Positions 1 to 9,492 of a stretch of 64,000 bases of DNA are shown piece after piece (position 1 is the stretch's first letter; each line of letters opens with the position of its first letter). Source of the stretch: Phocaeicola paurosaccharolyticus JCM 15092 (lineage in GTDB: Bacteria > Bacteroidota > Bacteroidia > Bacteroidales > Bacteroidaceae); NCBI RefSeq assembly GCF_000613805.1, contig NZ_BAJR01000015.1, positions 1-64,000 on the forward strand. The letters are read 5' to 3'. The notes beneath the pieces were generated by a model that made no database searches, was not told the origin of the DNA, and saw only the letters and a list, made by a program, of their open reading frames with translations. A program made the position numbers and the translations under genes.

Positions 1-1
1 C

Positions 2-142
2 CTTTTTGAATTTATTTTCTCGATGGAATCAGCCTTTTCGAGCAACAGTAACGTTATAAGTGTATTGCTCAGCATGTTAGATGGGACAAAAAAAAATGCA
101 TTCCTGGATTTCTTTTATGGGGATTTTGCTGCAATAATATAA
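2..142 (+). CDS. possible C-terminal end of an unidentified protein, cut by the window edge
   Basis: Frame 2 of the plus strand is open from the window edge to a TAA at 140-142 and gives 46 residues ending in FFYGDFAAII. The fragment is rich in Phe, Ser and Leu. I do not recognise a family. It would converge on the response regulator gene, with the stem-loop at 284-332 between them. A chance open frame of this length is possible in AT-rich DNA, so confidence is low. Confidence 0.3.
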   Translation, partial: LFEFIFSMESAFSSNSNVISVLLSMLDGTKKNAFLDFFYGDFAAII

Positions 143-283
143 AGCAGCAGAACTTATGCTGAAATATAGTTCAGTATATTTCCCATAGTTTATCAGGAAA
201 TAATAAGATAAATCTATAGTAAGTTTATGTTTTAAATCTATATAAAAAGGAATGGCTATAAGTGATGGCTATAAAGGGAAGAC

Positions 284-332
284 AATAATAGTACTATATT
301 TTAGTCTTTATAAAAAACATAGTACTATTATT
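284..332 (-). terminator. long-stem hairpin between convergent genes
   Basis: A perfect 14-bp inverted repeat, AATAATAGTACTAT and its complement, is separated by a 21-nt loop. It starts 20 nt beyond the stop of the response regulator gene. There is no clear T tract on the minus side, so it may be a 3'-end stabilising stem rather than an intrinsic terminator. The rest of 143-351 shows nothing else. Confidence 0.5.
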
Positions 333-351
333 CTTAATCATTCTACAAATA

Positions 352-1071
352 TTATTTGCAGATAAATTTTCTATTCACATACTCATAGAATTTATCTTTA
401 TAATTATCGCCTATCGGAAGATAAGTATCCTTGTCCAATATAACTCTGAGCTTATTTATCTCTTTGATCCTATTTAAATTTACAATATACGATCTATGAA
501 TACGCATAAAAGTATCATCAGGAAGGTAACTCTCAATCTTTCGCATACTAAGGAGAGTAATTATAGGTTTCTTATCACCAGTGACAAAAATCTTCAGATA
601 TTCACTCATGCTCTCTATATATTCTATATCCATAATCTCAATTTTCAATATCTTATAATCCGATTTGACGAAAATTGAATCAGACGAAAGCTTTTCGGTC
701 GTAGTTATATTTCTCATCTCTATCTGTTTCATCACCTTGCAGACAGCTCGGTTAAAATCCTCGAAACTGAAAGGTTTGAGAAGATAATCAACAGCATCTA
801 CCTTATATGCATCAACAGCATACTTAGAATAAGCTGTAGTAAAGACAACTAATGGAGCATCAATAAGGGAGCGAACAAAATCCATTCCACTTAAGTCGGG
901 CATATTTATATCCACAAAAATCACATCAATTTTTTCATGGGCTATAATACTCATTGCCTCAAAAGCATCATTGCACGCTCCAGAAAGTTCGAGAAAAGGA
1001 ACCATGGAAATATATTTCTTCAACTGTTCCAAAGCCAAAGGCTCATCATCTATTGCCAAACATCTAATCAT
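352..1071 (-). CDS. LytTR-family response regulator
   Basis: This is a 239-residue cytoplasmic two-component response regulator. Residues 1-120 form a receiver domain with the acidic pair D8-D9, the phospho-acceptor D54 in VDINMPD, T79 and the conserved K99 in LLKPF. Residues from about 130 to 235 form a LytTR DNA-binding domain (SMSEYLKIF, MRKIESYLP, RIHRSYIVNL). It overlaps its partner histidine kinase by 4 nt (ATGA), so the two are translationally coupled. The targets cannot be read from sequence. The polyphosphate-polymerase-like run just upstream on the same strand is an obvious candidate, but that is inference. Confidence 0.93.
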   Translation of the reverse strand: MIRCLAIDDEPLALEQLKKYISMVPFLELSGACNDAFEAMSIIAHEKIDVIFVDINMPDLSGMDFVRSLIDAPLVVFTTAYSKYAVDAYKVDAVDYLLKPFSFEDFNRAVCKVMKQIEMRNITTTEKLSSDSIFVKSDYKILKIEIMDIEYIESMSEYLKIFVTGDKKPIITLLSMRKIESYLPDDTFMRIHRSYIVNLNRIKEINKLRVILDKDTYLPIGDNYKDKFYEYVNRKFICK

Positions 1072-2318
1072 ATTGTTATAGGTATTACTAATAGCACTTT
1101 AAAAACATCATCTTTATCCTCTATATTTAGAAGGTAGTTACTTCCAAAGAGCAAATGCAAACGCTTCTTCACATTCTCAAGACCTATTCCACTGGTAGAG
1201 TCAGTATTTGTTGCATGTTTGCTATTTACACAGGAGAAAAACATCTCATTACCATCCAACTTAATTGATACTTTTATGAAAGAGTCATGTTGATAACTTA
1301 TGCCATGTTTGAAGGCATTTTCTATAAAAGAGACCATCAAGAGAGGTGGAACAGAGATTTCTCCTACATTCTCAGGAAAATCAACCTCTATCTTAACCTT
1401 CTCATTATAGCGTAATCGCATAAGAGCAATATAATGTCTAAAGAAATCAATCTCTTTTTCAAGCAATATATTTCCATGAGAACTTTCATAAAGTACATAT
1501 CTCATAAGTTTTGACAGTTCAATCACCGTCGATTTTGCCTTTTCTCCATCAATATCAATAAGAGCATGAATATTATTGAGAGTATTCATAAAGAAATGAG
1601 GATTTATCTGATACTTAAGATACTCAAGTTCCTGAACCAGGTTTTGTCGTTCCAAATCTTTCATCTTTTCTTCATCACGCATTGACTTAAAGAGAAATTT
1701 AATACCTAAGTTAAGCCCCAGCATAAGTATTGCTAGGATCATACTTAATAAATATGGTGGGAAAGGAAACGGTCTATCTTTGAACTCATGTTGCTTGTCT
1801 CCGAACTTCGGCCTCTTATTATAAGGCTTGTGCACCTTTTCAGAGTTCATATCCTTTACATCTGTATACTCTCCATCATTATAAGGTCCAAACATCTCAT
1901 CCTCAGTAGGGATTCTATCATCAAACATATCATTCCTAGGATTAGGAGCAGGCATCATCCCATTTATTTTATCTATCTGAGGGAACTCTTTCAGGTAAGA
2001 AGTACGAATAAGTTGATTGGCCACAGAAAAGAATCCGAGGCATAATATTGTAAGTAGTATATAAATAATATATCTCTTTTTAACTAGGAATTGCGGAATA
2101 AGCAATAATTCATGGACTAGAAAAAGAATAAAAAATGGTAATATGCCAATCCATACCTTAAATATTCCACTCCATTGCCACTCAGTGAATTGTCCGCTCG
2201 ATAATTTTGTGTAATAATCGAGAAGTGGGGCCAAAATAACTATAAGCCATAGGGCTGAATAGATAAGGACTTCATGTATCTTTAATCTTGAGAAATATCT
2301 CATAATAGTTCCTTTCAT
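1068..2318 (-). CDS. LytS/YehU-type sensor histidine kinase
   Basis: This is a 416-residue membrane histidine kinase paired with the downstream LytTR regulator. Hydrophobic segments near residues 15-35, 55-75, 83-103 and 189-210 surround a charged, Pro/Asn-rich loop (about 110-185) that is probably periplasmic. The His_kinase motif YQINPHFFMNTLNNI carries the phospho-acceptor H241. The C-terminus is an HATPase_c domain with N-box ENAFKHGI and G-box GIGLENVKKR. A second ATG at 2303 has AGGA upstream and may be the true start. The gene lies 82 nt after the beta-helix lipoprotein gene on the same strand, so cotranscription is possible. Confidence 0.92.
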   Translation of the reverse strand: MKGTIMRYFSRLKIHEVLIYSALWLIVILAPLLDYYTKLSSGQFTEWQWSGIFKVWIGILPFFILFLVHELLLIPQFLVKKRYIIYILLTILCLGFFSVANQLIRTSYLKEFPQIDKINGMMPAPNPRNDMFDDRIPTEDEMFGPYNDGEYTDVKDMNSEKVHKPYNKRPKFGDKQHEFKDRPFPFPPYLLSMILAILMLGLNLGIKFLFKSMRDEEKMKDLERQNLVQELEYLKYQINPHFFMNTLNNIHALIDIDGEKAKSTVIELSKLMRYVLYESSHGNILLEKEIDFFRHYIALMRLRYNEKVKIEVDFPENVGEISVPPLLMVSFIENAFKHGISYQHDSFIKVSIKLDGNEMFFSCVNSKHATNTDSTSGIGLENVKKRLHLLFGSNYLLNIEDKDDVFKVLLVIPITI

Positions 2319-2400
2319 AATATGAACAAAAATAGATTTTCATGCCTTCATTTAAAAATAAAATCGACAGAAAACCTATTTTCACCTACTACATACGAAT

Positions 2401-4242
2401 TTATCTACCCCAGCCTGGCATTCCTCCACCTCCCGGCATTCCTCCTCCTTGCTGGGTATTGCCTGCTGTTGTAACTATACTATTTAAAGAGATATTTACT
2501 AAAGAAGTTCCTCCAGAATATGTAGACCCAATATATAAGCCATGATATCCTGTTCCACCTGACAATGTACCCCCAGAAGAGAGCGTATAAGATGAGTTTT
2601 GCGAAAGTGAAGGAGATGAAATAAGTATTGTCATCTGACTATAATTTCTTGGGATCTTATAAGCAAGGACATTATTACCTTTAGAATCTGAAAGAGATAA
2701 ATATGTACCCGAAGTACCAGTTCCACCATATATTATTACAGGTTGCTTACACTGACTTGATGTAGGAGTACTTGAAGCACCACCTACTCCAATTATTGTT
2801 CCACCAGTAATAGTAAATGCATTTTGGTCACAATCTATTCCTTCTTCCGGAGTAGCAGTACCAGATGATACAATTATACCACCACTAATATTAATTGTTC
2901 CGTTAGAATCAATCCCATCATTACCAGAACCGTAAGCGTAGACATTTCCTCCAGTAATCGTTATATTCTTTGAAGCATTAAAAGCATCGTCATATGCCGA
3001 CACACCAATGGTGCCACCATTGATAGTCATTATATTCTTGCTCTCTATACCCTCACTACCTTCACCACCTGTTGTTTTTACAAATATATTACCACCATTA
3101 ATAGTGATATTGCCATCACTCTTTATACCTTTTGCAGATGTATCATAATTACCATAGACATACTGTTTTCCTGTTGTTATTATTTCTATAGTTCCATTAT
3201 TTACTGTTATATCCATGTCACTACTAATACCTTTTCCACCCGAACCGGTACTCTTTACACCAAGAGTTCCACCATTCATTACAAATATGCTATCACTCTT
3301 CACGCCGGCACATCCTGTTACATCATCATCCTCAAACTTAGTAGCCCCACTGGTCAGAATCATTGTACGTCCTCCATTTATCTGAACATATCCATCTGAT
3401 GAAATACCTTTAGAAGTATCACCTTTGATATCTATATTTAATACGCCACCATCTATTGCCATATAGTCGTTGGCTTTGAAGCCATTGCCTAAATTGGAAG
3501 TGATATATATATTTGTTCCCTTTCTAACTCTTATATAGTCGTCACTGCAAATGCCATGTTTATAGTTTGCTGTGACATTAATTGATCCACTACCGGAGAA
3601 AATCATCTGTCCTTCTGCAAATATACATCCCTTCATATCCTCTCCATCAGTCGTAATATACGCTGTTCCATCAGTAAAGCTATTGGTTGTTCCAGTCTGA
3701 CTGACCACAAATACTCTTTTCTTTGACTGAATGTTTATTGCTGCTCCTGTTGGATTAGTAAGGCTTATACCATCGAATAGTAGTTTGAACTTGTTATCAC
3801 TATAAATTTTCAAAGAACCATCGGAAGAAGTTCCTTTAATCTGATACTCCATTTCTTTAGCAGTAGACTTCACAACTACATGTCCTCCACTCTTAGTAAC
3901 AGTAACCAAACTTACATCACCACTTAACGTTGCATCGCCATCTGTATAAGTTATCATGATTTTGGATGTAAACGAAGAGTTCTCAACATAATCATCGTAA
4001 GTTTCAGCACTCTTATCAGTAGGAATAATATCTTGCCCTTCTTCCAAAGATGATTTATCAAGAATGACATCAAACGTTTCAAGGTTGTCCCCAGATGTGT
4101 CACTGGTAGCTTGCCCCCCGCCTTGAGTATTATCTGTCCCCCCATTTTGTATTTGGTCATCAATTTCTAGTTCATTTGTAGTGCAACACGAAATCAACAT
4201 TGCAATAAAAAAGATATTGCAGAATTTAGTAATGTCTTTCAT
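2401..4242 (-). CDS. Cthe_2159-type beta-helix lipoprotein (carbohydrate-binding domain protein)
   Basis: This is a 613-residue surface-type lipoprotein. The first 20 residues are a signal peptide with lipobox LISC, so the mature N-terminus would be the Cys near residue 19. The body holds many short repeats of the form I-x-GG-x-I/V (TINGGTIGV, TITGGNVYA, NISGGIIVS), as expected for a right-handed parallel beta-helix of the Cthe_2159 family. That family binds acidic polysaccharide and calcium. The tail is Gly/Met/Pro-rich (GGGMPGGGGMPGWGR). It is last in a run of VTC-domain, DUF4956 and DUF2490 genes, which suggests a role at the cell surface in the same process. Substrate unknown. Confidence 0.8.
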   Translation of the reverse strand: MKDITKFCNIFFIAMLISCCTTNELEIDDQIQNGGTDNTQGGGQATSDTSGDNLETFDVILDKSSLEEGQDIIPTDKSAETYDDYVENSSFTSKIMITYTDGDATLSGDVSLVTVTKSGGHVVVKSTAKEMEYQIKGTSSDGSLKIYSDNKFKLLFDGISLTNPTGAAINIQSKKRVFVVSQTGTTNSFTDGTAYITTDGEDMKGCIFAEGQMIFSGSGSINVTANYKHGICSDDYIRVRKGTNIYITSNLGNGFKANDYMAIDGGVLNIDIKGDTSKGISSDGYVQINGGRTMILTSGATKFEDDDVTGCAGVKSDSIFVMNGGTLGVKSTGSGGKGISSDMDITVNNGTIEIITTGKQYVYGNYDTSAKGIKSDGNITINGGNIFVKTTGGEGSEGIESKNIMTINGGTIGVSAYDDAFNASKNITITGGNVYAYGSGNDGIDSNGTINISGGIIVSSGTATPEEGIDCDQNAFTITGGTIIGVGGASSTPTSSQCKQPVIIYGGTGTSGTYLSLSDSKGNNVLAYKIPRNYSQMTILISSPSLSQNSSYTLSSGGTLSGGTGYHGLYIGSTYSGGTSLVNISLNSIVTTAGNTQQGGGMPGGGGMPGWGR

Positions 4243-4253
4243 CTATTTTAGTA

Positions 4254-4973
4254 TTAAAATTTATATTTATACCCAAGTCCCAGAACATGCCCACTAGCCT
4301 CATCATCAGCTGCCTTATCCTGATATCTGTAGAACAGATCGAATTCATTTCTCTTATCCGCCTTTATCGATGTTCCGATAGTATATCTTGTCTTCTCAAG
4401 TCCCTTTTTGTCGTGATACATCTCTATTGAAGCATAAGGATTTATAAGGTTTTTGAATACGTCATAATCCAATTGAATTCTTGAGCGAAACATATTCTCT
4501 CCCTTACCTTTTACCTATTCGTCACTTTTAGGCGTCTGTCCGTCATCATCAAATTTTGCTACAAACTTCTCAGGACGATAAGTATATTGCCACTTTTCAC
4601 GGAGGGATATAGTCAACTTATCTATCTTATATTTACCTGTAGCATATAAGCTGAAACGATGGCGTGAATACCAATATTCTGGAATTATATTCCCCTTCGT
4701 CGTTAGCTCTTTCTCCTTTTGTGAATAGAGGTATGAATAACTTCCACCAACCTTTATGAATTTATACAGGTTATATGACATATCAACTGTTCCCGACCAA
4801 CGGTCGACTGATTTGATATTATCTCTGGTACGCATCTCAAGATCAGCATCTAGAGATAGCTTCTTGTTTATTTTCTTTTCAGCTCCAATTGTTGTCCATA
4901 CACCGAAATTGCTATTCTGGGAATACGAACAAACGGCAAGAGATAAATAGAAAAGCAAAAATATTTTTCTCAT
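4254..4973 (-). pseudogene. DUF2490 outer-membrane protein, interrupted by an in-frame TAG
   Basis: A 239-codon frame encodes a DUF2490 protein, predicted as a small outer-membrane beta-barrel with signal peptide MRKIFLLFYLSLAVCSYSQ. The frame is interrupted by a single TAG at 4515-4517 (codon 153). After the TAG the same frame continues without a shift (VKGKGENMFRSRIQLDYD) and ends in the typical barrel strand GLGYKYKF. A single substitution from AAG, CAG or GAG would explain the stop. A restart at the ATG at 4493 would make only the last 79 residues. The gene overlaps DUF4956 by 4 nt (ATGA). It may be a pseudogene, a readthrough site or a sequence error. Confidence 0.8.
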
Positions 4974-5629
4974 TCTTCCTTAGACATTTTATTGATTGAA
5001 TCAACACTATTTATCTCTTCACATTTTGGCTCATAATAAGCCTTTATAACTGCTGTATCTCTTAGAAAATCTATACCTCCTACCTCAATTTTAATAATAT
5101 CAAGCCCGGTCCTTCTGTGCAGGTCAGCTATCAAATCCTTTTCACATTCCGGCTTGATAAGTTCTATCTTGTCATATTGAATTAGTTTATAGGAGACATG
5201 AGTAAGCCATCTGTTGCTTTCGCAAACCCATATACTGACAATAAATAATAGATTGGTTGAAATAAGCTCAACATAACTTATTGTAACCGAGAGGGCATTA
5301 ATAACAGAAACTGCTATGATTACAAAAAGGTAAGTCATTTCACGTACAGGCATTGACTCTGTCCTATATCTTATAATTCCGAATATAGCAAACAGACCTA
5401 AAGCAAATCCAATCTTGAGTTTTACGCTTCCCAAGAGGAATATCAGGAAAAAGATACTTATACTTATCAGGAAAAAGGTAAAATAGTAATCCCTGCGTTT
5501 GCTCTTCTTGTAATATAAAAAGTGAATAATAAACAAGACCATTACCAAATTGAAGAAGAAGCGTAGCATAAGCTGCATAAAATCTCCACCATTGTATATC
5601 TGTGTCTCCATCAGTTCCAGTTCTTCCAT
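4970..5629 (-). CDS. DUF4956 integral membrane protein
   Basis: This 219-residue inner-membrane protein matches DUF4956. It has about four hydrophobic segments in the first 135 residues (FFFNLVMVLFIIHFLYY, YFTFFLISISIFFLIFLLG, FALGLFAIFGIIRYR, TYLFVIIAVSVINAL). The motif GIIRYRTE between segments 3 and 4 is characteristic. A cytoplasmic C-terminal domain of about 85 residues follows. Its start lies 13 nt after the VTC-domain gene and its end overlaps the DUF2490 gene. DUF4956 proteins are known to accompany VTC-domain polyphosphate polymerases. The molecular role is not established. Confidence 0.85.
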   Translation of the reverse strand: MEELELMETQIYNGGDFMQLMLRFFFNLVMVLFIIHFLYYKKSKRRDYYFTFFLISISIFFLIFLLGSVKLKIGFALGLFAIFGIIRYRTESMPVREMTYLFVIIAVSVINALSVTISYVELISTNLLFIVSIWVCESNRWLTHVSYKLIQYDKIELIKPECEKDLIADLHRRTGLDIIKIEVGGIDFLRDTAVIKAYYEPKCEEINSVDSINKMSKEE

Positions 5630-5642
5630 AGTCTTTGAAATA

Positions 5643-6398
5643 TTAATTTGTCGTTATTTTTTCTATATAATGTTGTTTCATCTTGAATCTATTCTGCTTC
5701 AATAAAGGGTCAGTAAGTGAGGCACCTATACAATATTTGCTGAATCCAGAGGGATGCACCATTAATTCCTTAAGGATAGATTTTATTGGTGATTCGGTAT
5801 TTCCGTTGCGTTTTAGTTCTATAACAACCAGATTTCCAGTGTCGAGCTTAGCCTGAGTAGATATATTATGAAAAGTTATAGATATATCAATAGTAAGTCT
5901 CTCGCTCTTATTCATATTCACCATTGTTATTCTTCTAAATCTATTCTCGAGACGAGGAATTAAAGAATAAGGATTATACGAAATGTTATCACTTAAAAAA
6001 GATATCTGTTCGCTATTCATTCTCAAAGGATCCGAAATCTGGATACGGCGTTTATCTGTCCTTCCTTTATTATTCCTCCTTTTTACTTCAAGAAACATGA
6101 TATCAGAATCAATATATCTTCTTACCCTAACCTTAGTTCGATTATTCATACCTCGTTGATGTTGCAGATACATATCATAATCTTCCGTATCAAAATAACA
6201 TGTTACATAGTCGGAAAGTATACATCCGTTGACCTCCTGCACCATATATTCTCCATATGAAGAAGATATTATACGCTTAAGAGTTTCAATATCAGTAAGG
6301 TATTTTGTGTCTATACGATTCATCAACCTTACCGAATTCATCTCCTTAAGAGAGATGGTTGGAAATTCTTCTAACAGTTTGACTAAATCTGTTTGCAT
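5643..6398 (-). CDS. VTC-domain polyphosphate polymerase family protein
   Basis: About 251 residues match the VTC domain, a triphosphate-tunnel fold that in yeast Vtc4 makes polyphosphate from ATP. Basic tunnel strands are visible: MNRIDTKYL, TKVRVRRYID, FLEVKRRNNKGRTDKRR and VVIELKRNG. The frame is open to an ATG at 6452, but the MQTDLVKLLEEF start at 6398 fits the domain boundary, and a -7-like TACTTTTA lies between the two ATGs. It is the first gene of a run with DUF4956, DUF2490 and the beta-helix lipoprotein. Polyphosphate synthesis is inferred from the family only. Confidence 0.82.
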   Translation of the reverse strand: MQTDLVKLLEEFPTISLKEMNSVRLMNRIDTKYLTDIETLKRIISSSYGEYMVQEVNGCILSDYVTCYFDTEDYDMYLQHQRGMNNRTKVRVRRYIDSDIMFLEVKRRNNKGRTDKRRIQISDPLRMNSEQISFLSDNISYNPYSLIPRLENRFRRITMVNMNKSERLTIDISITFHNISTQAKLDTGNLVVIELKRNGNTESPIKSILKELMVHPSGFSKYCIGASLTDPLLKQNRFKMKQHYIEKITTN

Positions 6399-6452
6399 AA
6401 TATTGTCTCGTTTTTCTGAAGTAAAAGTATTTATTGCCATATTACAATTCAA

Positions 6453-7010
6453 TTAAATTCAACCAACACCCTTTTTTATTATGCGAAACTTGAATTATTC
6501 ATCATTTTAGATTTTTACTGTGCTTATTATAATCCTTTTATGAATAATAATAGGCATTATACAAAGACTGATGGGAACAAACTTTTTTATGAAAGATGTA
6601 TAGCTTACAAGCTATATTCCATTTCAAAAAGATGAGATACTTTTCAGTCTATTGATATAGAATGAACAAAGTACCTGTTATGAACTTGGTAAGACGTAAA
6701 GAGAAAGATATGTACTGATTTGAGGAACAAAGAAGAGAATTTAGACTATTGTTGTTACCATAACAGACAACAAAATTAGATTATAGGCTATGTAAATGAA
6801 CAGAAACTAAATATGCTTCTATGATTGTATGAAGAGCAAAGTTGTAAGGGATTAATATTGAAAGATTAAATATTGGATGCAAATATCAATTGCTGATACA
6901 GAGAAAGTATAATAAGAGTATAAAGAATAAAAGTATGAATCTAAAGAGTATGAAGAATATGAGGAAAAGAGGAATAATAATTTTGGGGATGATAAGTGAT
7001 AAAAGTAATA
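6453..7010. other. gene-free AT-rich intergenic stretch
   Basis: No convincing open frame, tRNA or repeat was seen in roughly 560 bp. The only structure noted is a short stem GTTGT/ACAAC near 6750-6770. A purine-rich patch of GAA/AAG words runs from about 6900 to 6980. Confidence 0.5.
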
Positions 7011-7048
7011 CCTGGAAGGAATTTCTTAGATAAAAAATCCGTTCCAGG
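7011..7048 (-). terminator. probable terminator of the Smr-domain gene
   Basis: The inverted repeat CCTGGAA ... TTCCAGG extends through a bulge (ggaatttc / aaatcc). It is followed on the minus strand by TATTACTTTT. It lies about 115 nt past the stop of the Smr gene, with nothing between. Confidence 0.5.
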
Positions 7049-7161
7049 TTATTATTTATGGCACTGTCCGTAATATTGTGTTTAAGCTATAAAACCTAAT
7101 CCTATTACCTGTAAGTTTTAACGTTTACACAAAATATGGGATAGTCCCAATTTATAGGATT

Positions 7162-8205
7162 CTATTTAATAGTTACCATTGTAGCTCCATATCCATATTC
7201 ACGGAATGAAGCATCCTGACTCTGGTAGTTCTTGTATTTATATTTCAACTCATTAAGCAAGGCTTTACGAAGTATACCATCACCTTTACCATGAATAAAG
7301 ACTATCTTCTCTCCCTTCTTATTTTTATATTGCTCGAGTATTTTATGAAAATAGTCTATCTGATAGTCAAGAATATCTTTTGCCGACATTCCAGCTGTTG
7401 TCTCAAGAATTTCATCTGAATGTAGATCTATCTCCACAATATCCATTCTCTTTCTTGCAGGTTCTGTTCTAGGCTTTTCAATGTCCTCTTTCTTAATAAT
7501 AATAGCCTCCTTTATTTCATCGGGTGATACATATACCTGTTTTAGAGGAATATCATTCTTTACAATATCATATATCAGTGATGGAGAATCAAAATATATA
7601 GAATCAGTAAATGAGTGAACCTTATAGAATTTCACAGTATCTATTCTATGAGTTACACTTACTGCAGGCTTCATAAGAAAAGTTTTATTATCCTTGAATG
7701 CTATGAGCTGTATTGAAAGCCTTTCCATATCGTTCAGATCACTATGATAGAACTCTTCGATATACTCTTTTGTATTAGGAGAAATGAGTCCGTGACTTCT
7801 CATCTTCTGACTATTTCCTTCAGCAGAAAGATATGTATAATATATTAAGTAGTTGCTATCATTGATAATATATGAATCAAAAGCAGTACTAGATATCATC
7901 TTTATATCTTGAGGCACAAAAGCCAGTTTTACATTTAATGAATCACCACCTTTCATCTCAGGTACACGATAAGTAACAGGCTTATCTATAGTGTCACTCT
8001 CTTTTTGCACACTCGGAGCTGGTGTAGACGAAGTTTTACGTTTAATATTATAGTCGTCTGCTTCAATAACTACACACTCACGTATGAGCACAGGGACTTC
8101 GAAGCCATCTTCATCCTCAACAAGCGCTGTGTTTTTATCTTTAAATCCGCTTACAACTCCTCCCCCCACTTCACTTAGGAAGCGAACTTTATCTCCTATT
8201 TTCAT
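7162..8205 (-). CDS. DUF2027/Smr-domain protein (MutS2-like C-terminus)
   Basis: This cytoplasmic protein has about 347 residues. The N-terminus ([20 protein letters not shown], then [12 protein letters not shown]) is a small beta-barrel of the kind found in DUF2027 proteins. The middle is a beta-rich DUF2027 body. The last 85 residues are an Smr domain with DLHSDEI and HGKGDGILR, the motifs of MutS2-type nucleases. The frame is open to an ATG at 8247, but a TATATTTG -7 box at 8226-8233 would start transcription downstream of that codon, so the MKIGDKV start at 8205 is preferred. Role in nucleic-acid or ribosome quality control is inferred from Smr only. Confidence 0.85.
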   Translation of the reverse strand: MKIGDKVRFLSEVGGGVVSGFKDKNTALVEDEDGFEVPVLIRECVVIEADDYNIKRKTSSTPAPSVQKESDTIDKPVTYRVPEMKGGDSLNVKLAFVPQDIKMISSTAFDSYIINDSNYLIYYTYLSAEGNSQKMRSHGLISPNTKEYIEEFYHSDLNDMERLSIQLIAFKDNKTFLMKPAVSVTHRIDTVKFYKVHSFTDSIYFDSPSLIYDIVKNDIPLKQVYVSPDEIKEAIIIKKEDIEKPRTEPARKRMDIVEIDLHSDEILETTAGMSAKDILDYQIDYFHKILEQYKNKKGEKIVFIHGKGDGILRKALLNELKYKYKNYQSQDASFREYGYGATMVTIK

Positions 8206-8225
8206 ATTTTCTTTTTTTGGTATGA

Positions 8226-8233
8226 CAAATATA
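8226..8233 (-). promoter_or_regulatory. -7 box for the Smr gene
   Basis: The minus strand reads TATATTTG, a perfect TAnnTTTG box, about 20 nt before the ATG at 8205. It decides between two possible starts of the gene. Confidence 0.6.
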
Positions 8234-8264
8234 TCGTAATTTTGCAAGAATAACGAAAGAAATT

Positions 8265-9485
8265 GTGATGGAAGATACTAAACATATAAAAATAAGCGAA
8301 TACGATTATCCACTCCCTGACGATAGAATTGCCAAGTTTCCACTTCAGATACGCGATCAATCAAAATTGCTTGTTTACAACAAGGGGAATATAAGTGATA
8401 CTCATTTTACATCTCTCCCTGACTATCTTGAGAAAGGTGAACTTATGATTTTCAATAACACAAAAGTTATCCAAGCGCGCCTTCATTTTCATAAACAGAC
8501 AGGTGCTCTCATTGAAATATTCTGCCTTGAGCCGGCTAGTCCTTCCGATTATGCTCTATCATTCCAACAGAGAGGAAAATGCTCATGGCTATGTATGATA
8601 GGTAACCTTAAGAAATGGAAAGATGGACAACTCACACGACAGGTTGATATTAGTGGTAAAAATATAGAGTTTACTGCTAAGAGAGGTGATATTCATGGTA
8701 CAAGCCATTGGATTGACTTCGAATGGAATGATGATACAATAACATTTGCTGATGTCTTGGAAGCTGTAGGTGAACTTCCAATACCTCCATACCTCAACCG
8801 TGATACAGAAGAGAGTGATAAAGAGACATATCAAACTGTTTACTCAAAGATAAAAGGTTCTGTTGCAGCACCAACTGCAGGTCTACATTTTACAGAGCGT
8901 GTACTGAAAGCTATTGATGATAAAGGCGTTGACAGAGAAGAACTCACACTACATGTCGGAGCAGGCACATTCAAGCCTGTTAAGAGCGAAGAGATAAAGG
9001 GACACGAGATGCATACAGAATATATTTCAGTAAGTCGTCAAACAATAGATAAGCTCATAAAACATAATGCAAAGGCAGTTGCTGTTGGCACAACATCAGT
9101 AAGAACCCTTGAAAGCCTTTACTATATAGGTTTGATTATAGAAAAAAATCCTGAAGCAAATCAAGATGAACTTCATGTAAGTCAGTGGATACCATACGAG
9201 AAAGAGTATGATATCACACCTCTTCAGGCAATTCAAAACATAGCAGATTATATGGAGCGTAACAAGATGGAGGCTCTTCATACAAGTACACAGATTATAA
9301 TAGCTCCTGGATATAGTTACAACATAGTGAAAAAGATAGTAACAAACTTCCATCAACCCAAAAGTACATTGCTCTTACTTGTATCTGCATTTCTAAAAGG
9401 TGATTGGAAACCTATTTATGAATATGCCCTGTCACATGACTTCCGCTTCTTAAGTTACGGTGACAGTTCAATACTTATTCCATAA
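8265..9485 (+). CDS. queA: S-adenosylmethionine:tRNA ribosyltransferase-isomerase
   Basis: A 406-residue QueA, which transfers the ribosyl group of AdoMet to preQ1 in tRNA to make epoxyqueuosine. Visible family motifs are [26 protein letters not shown] near the N-terminus, [47 protein letters not shown] and, near the end, [29 protein letters not shown]. The length is typical for Bacteroidetes. The start is MM at 8265/8268. It is divergent from the Smr gene and followed 7 nt later by the Nudix gene, probably in one transcript. Confidence 0.95.
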   Translation: MMEDTKHIKISEYDYPLPDDRIAKFPLQIRDQSKLLVYNKGNISDTHFTSLPDYLEKGELMIFNNTKVIQARLHFHKQTGALIEIFCLEPASPSDYALSFQQRGKCSWLCMIGNLKKWKDGQLTRQVDISGKNIEFTAKRGDIHGTSHWIDFEWNDDTITFADVLEAVGELPIPPYLNRDTEESDKETYQTVYSKIKGSVAAPTAGLHFTERVLKAIDDKGVDREELTLHVGAGTFKPVKSEEIKGHEMHTEYISVSRQTIDKLIKHNAKAVAVGTTSVRTLESLYYIGLIIEKNPEANQDELHVSQWIPYEKEYDITPLQAIQNIADYMERNKMEALHTSTQIIIAPGYSYNIVKKIVTNFHQPKSTLLLLVSAFLKGDWKPIYEYALSHDFRFLSYGDSSILIP

Positions 9486-9492
9486 TAAAATC

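Noticed and set aside
2401-4242. Regular short repeats that might be a CRISPR or tandem array
   Set aside because: The periodicity comes from beta-helix GG-turn repeats in a coding frame; spacing and sequence vary at codon level.
6453-7161. Hidden RNA gene or decayed gene in the 700-bp gap
   Set aside because: No cloverleaf, no conserved-looking frame and no strong secondary structure apart from the terminator at 7011-7048.
9460-9492. Nudix start inside queA at 9460
   Set aside because: The ATG at 9493, just after the queA stop, fits the family N-terminus and needs no overlap.
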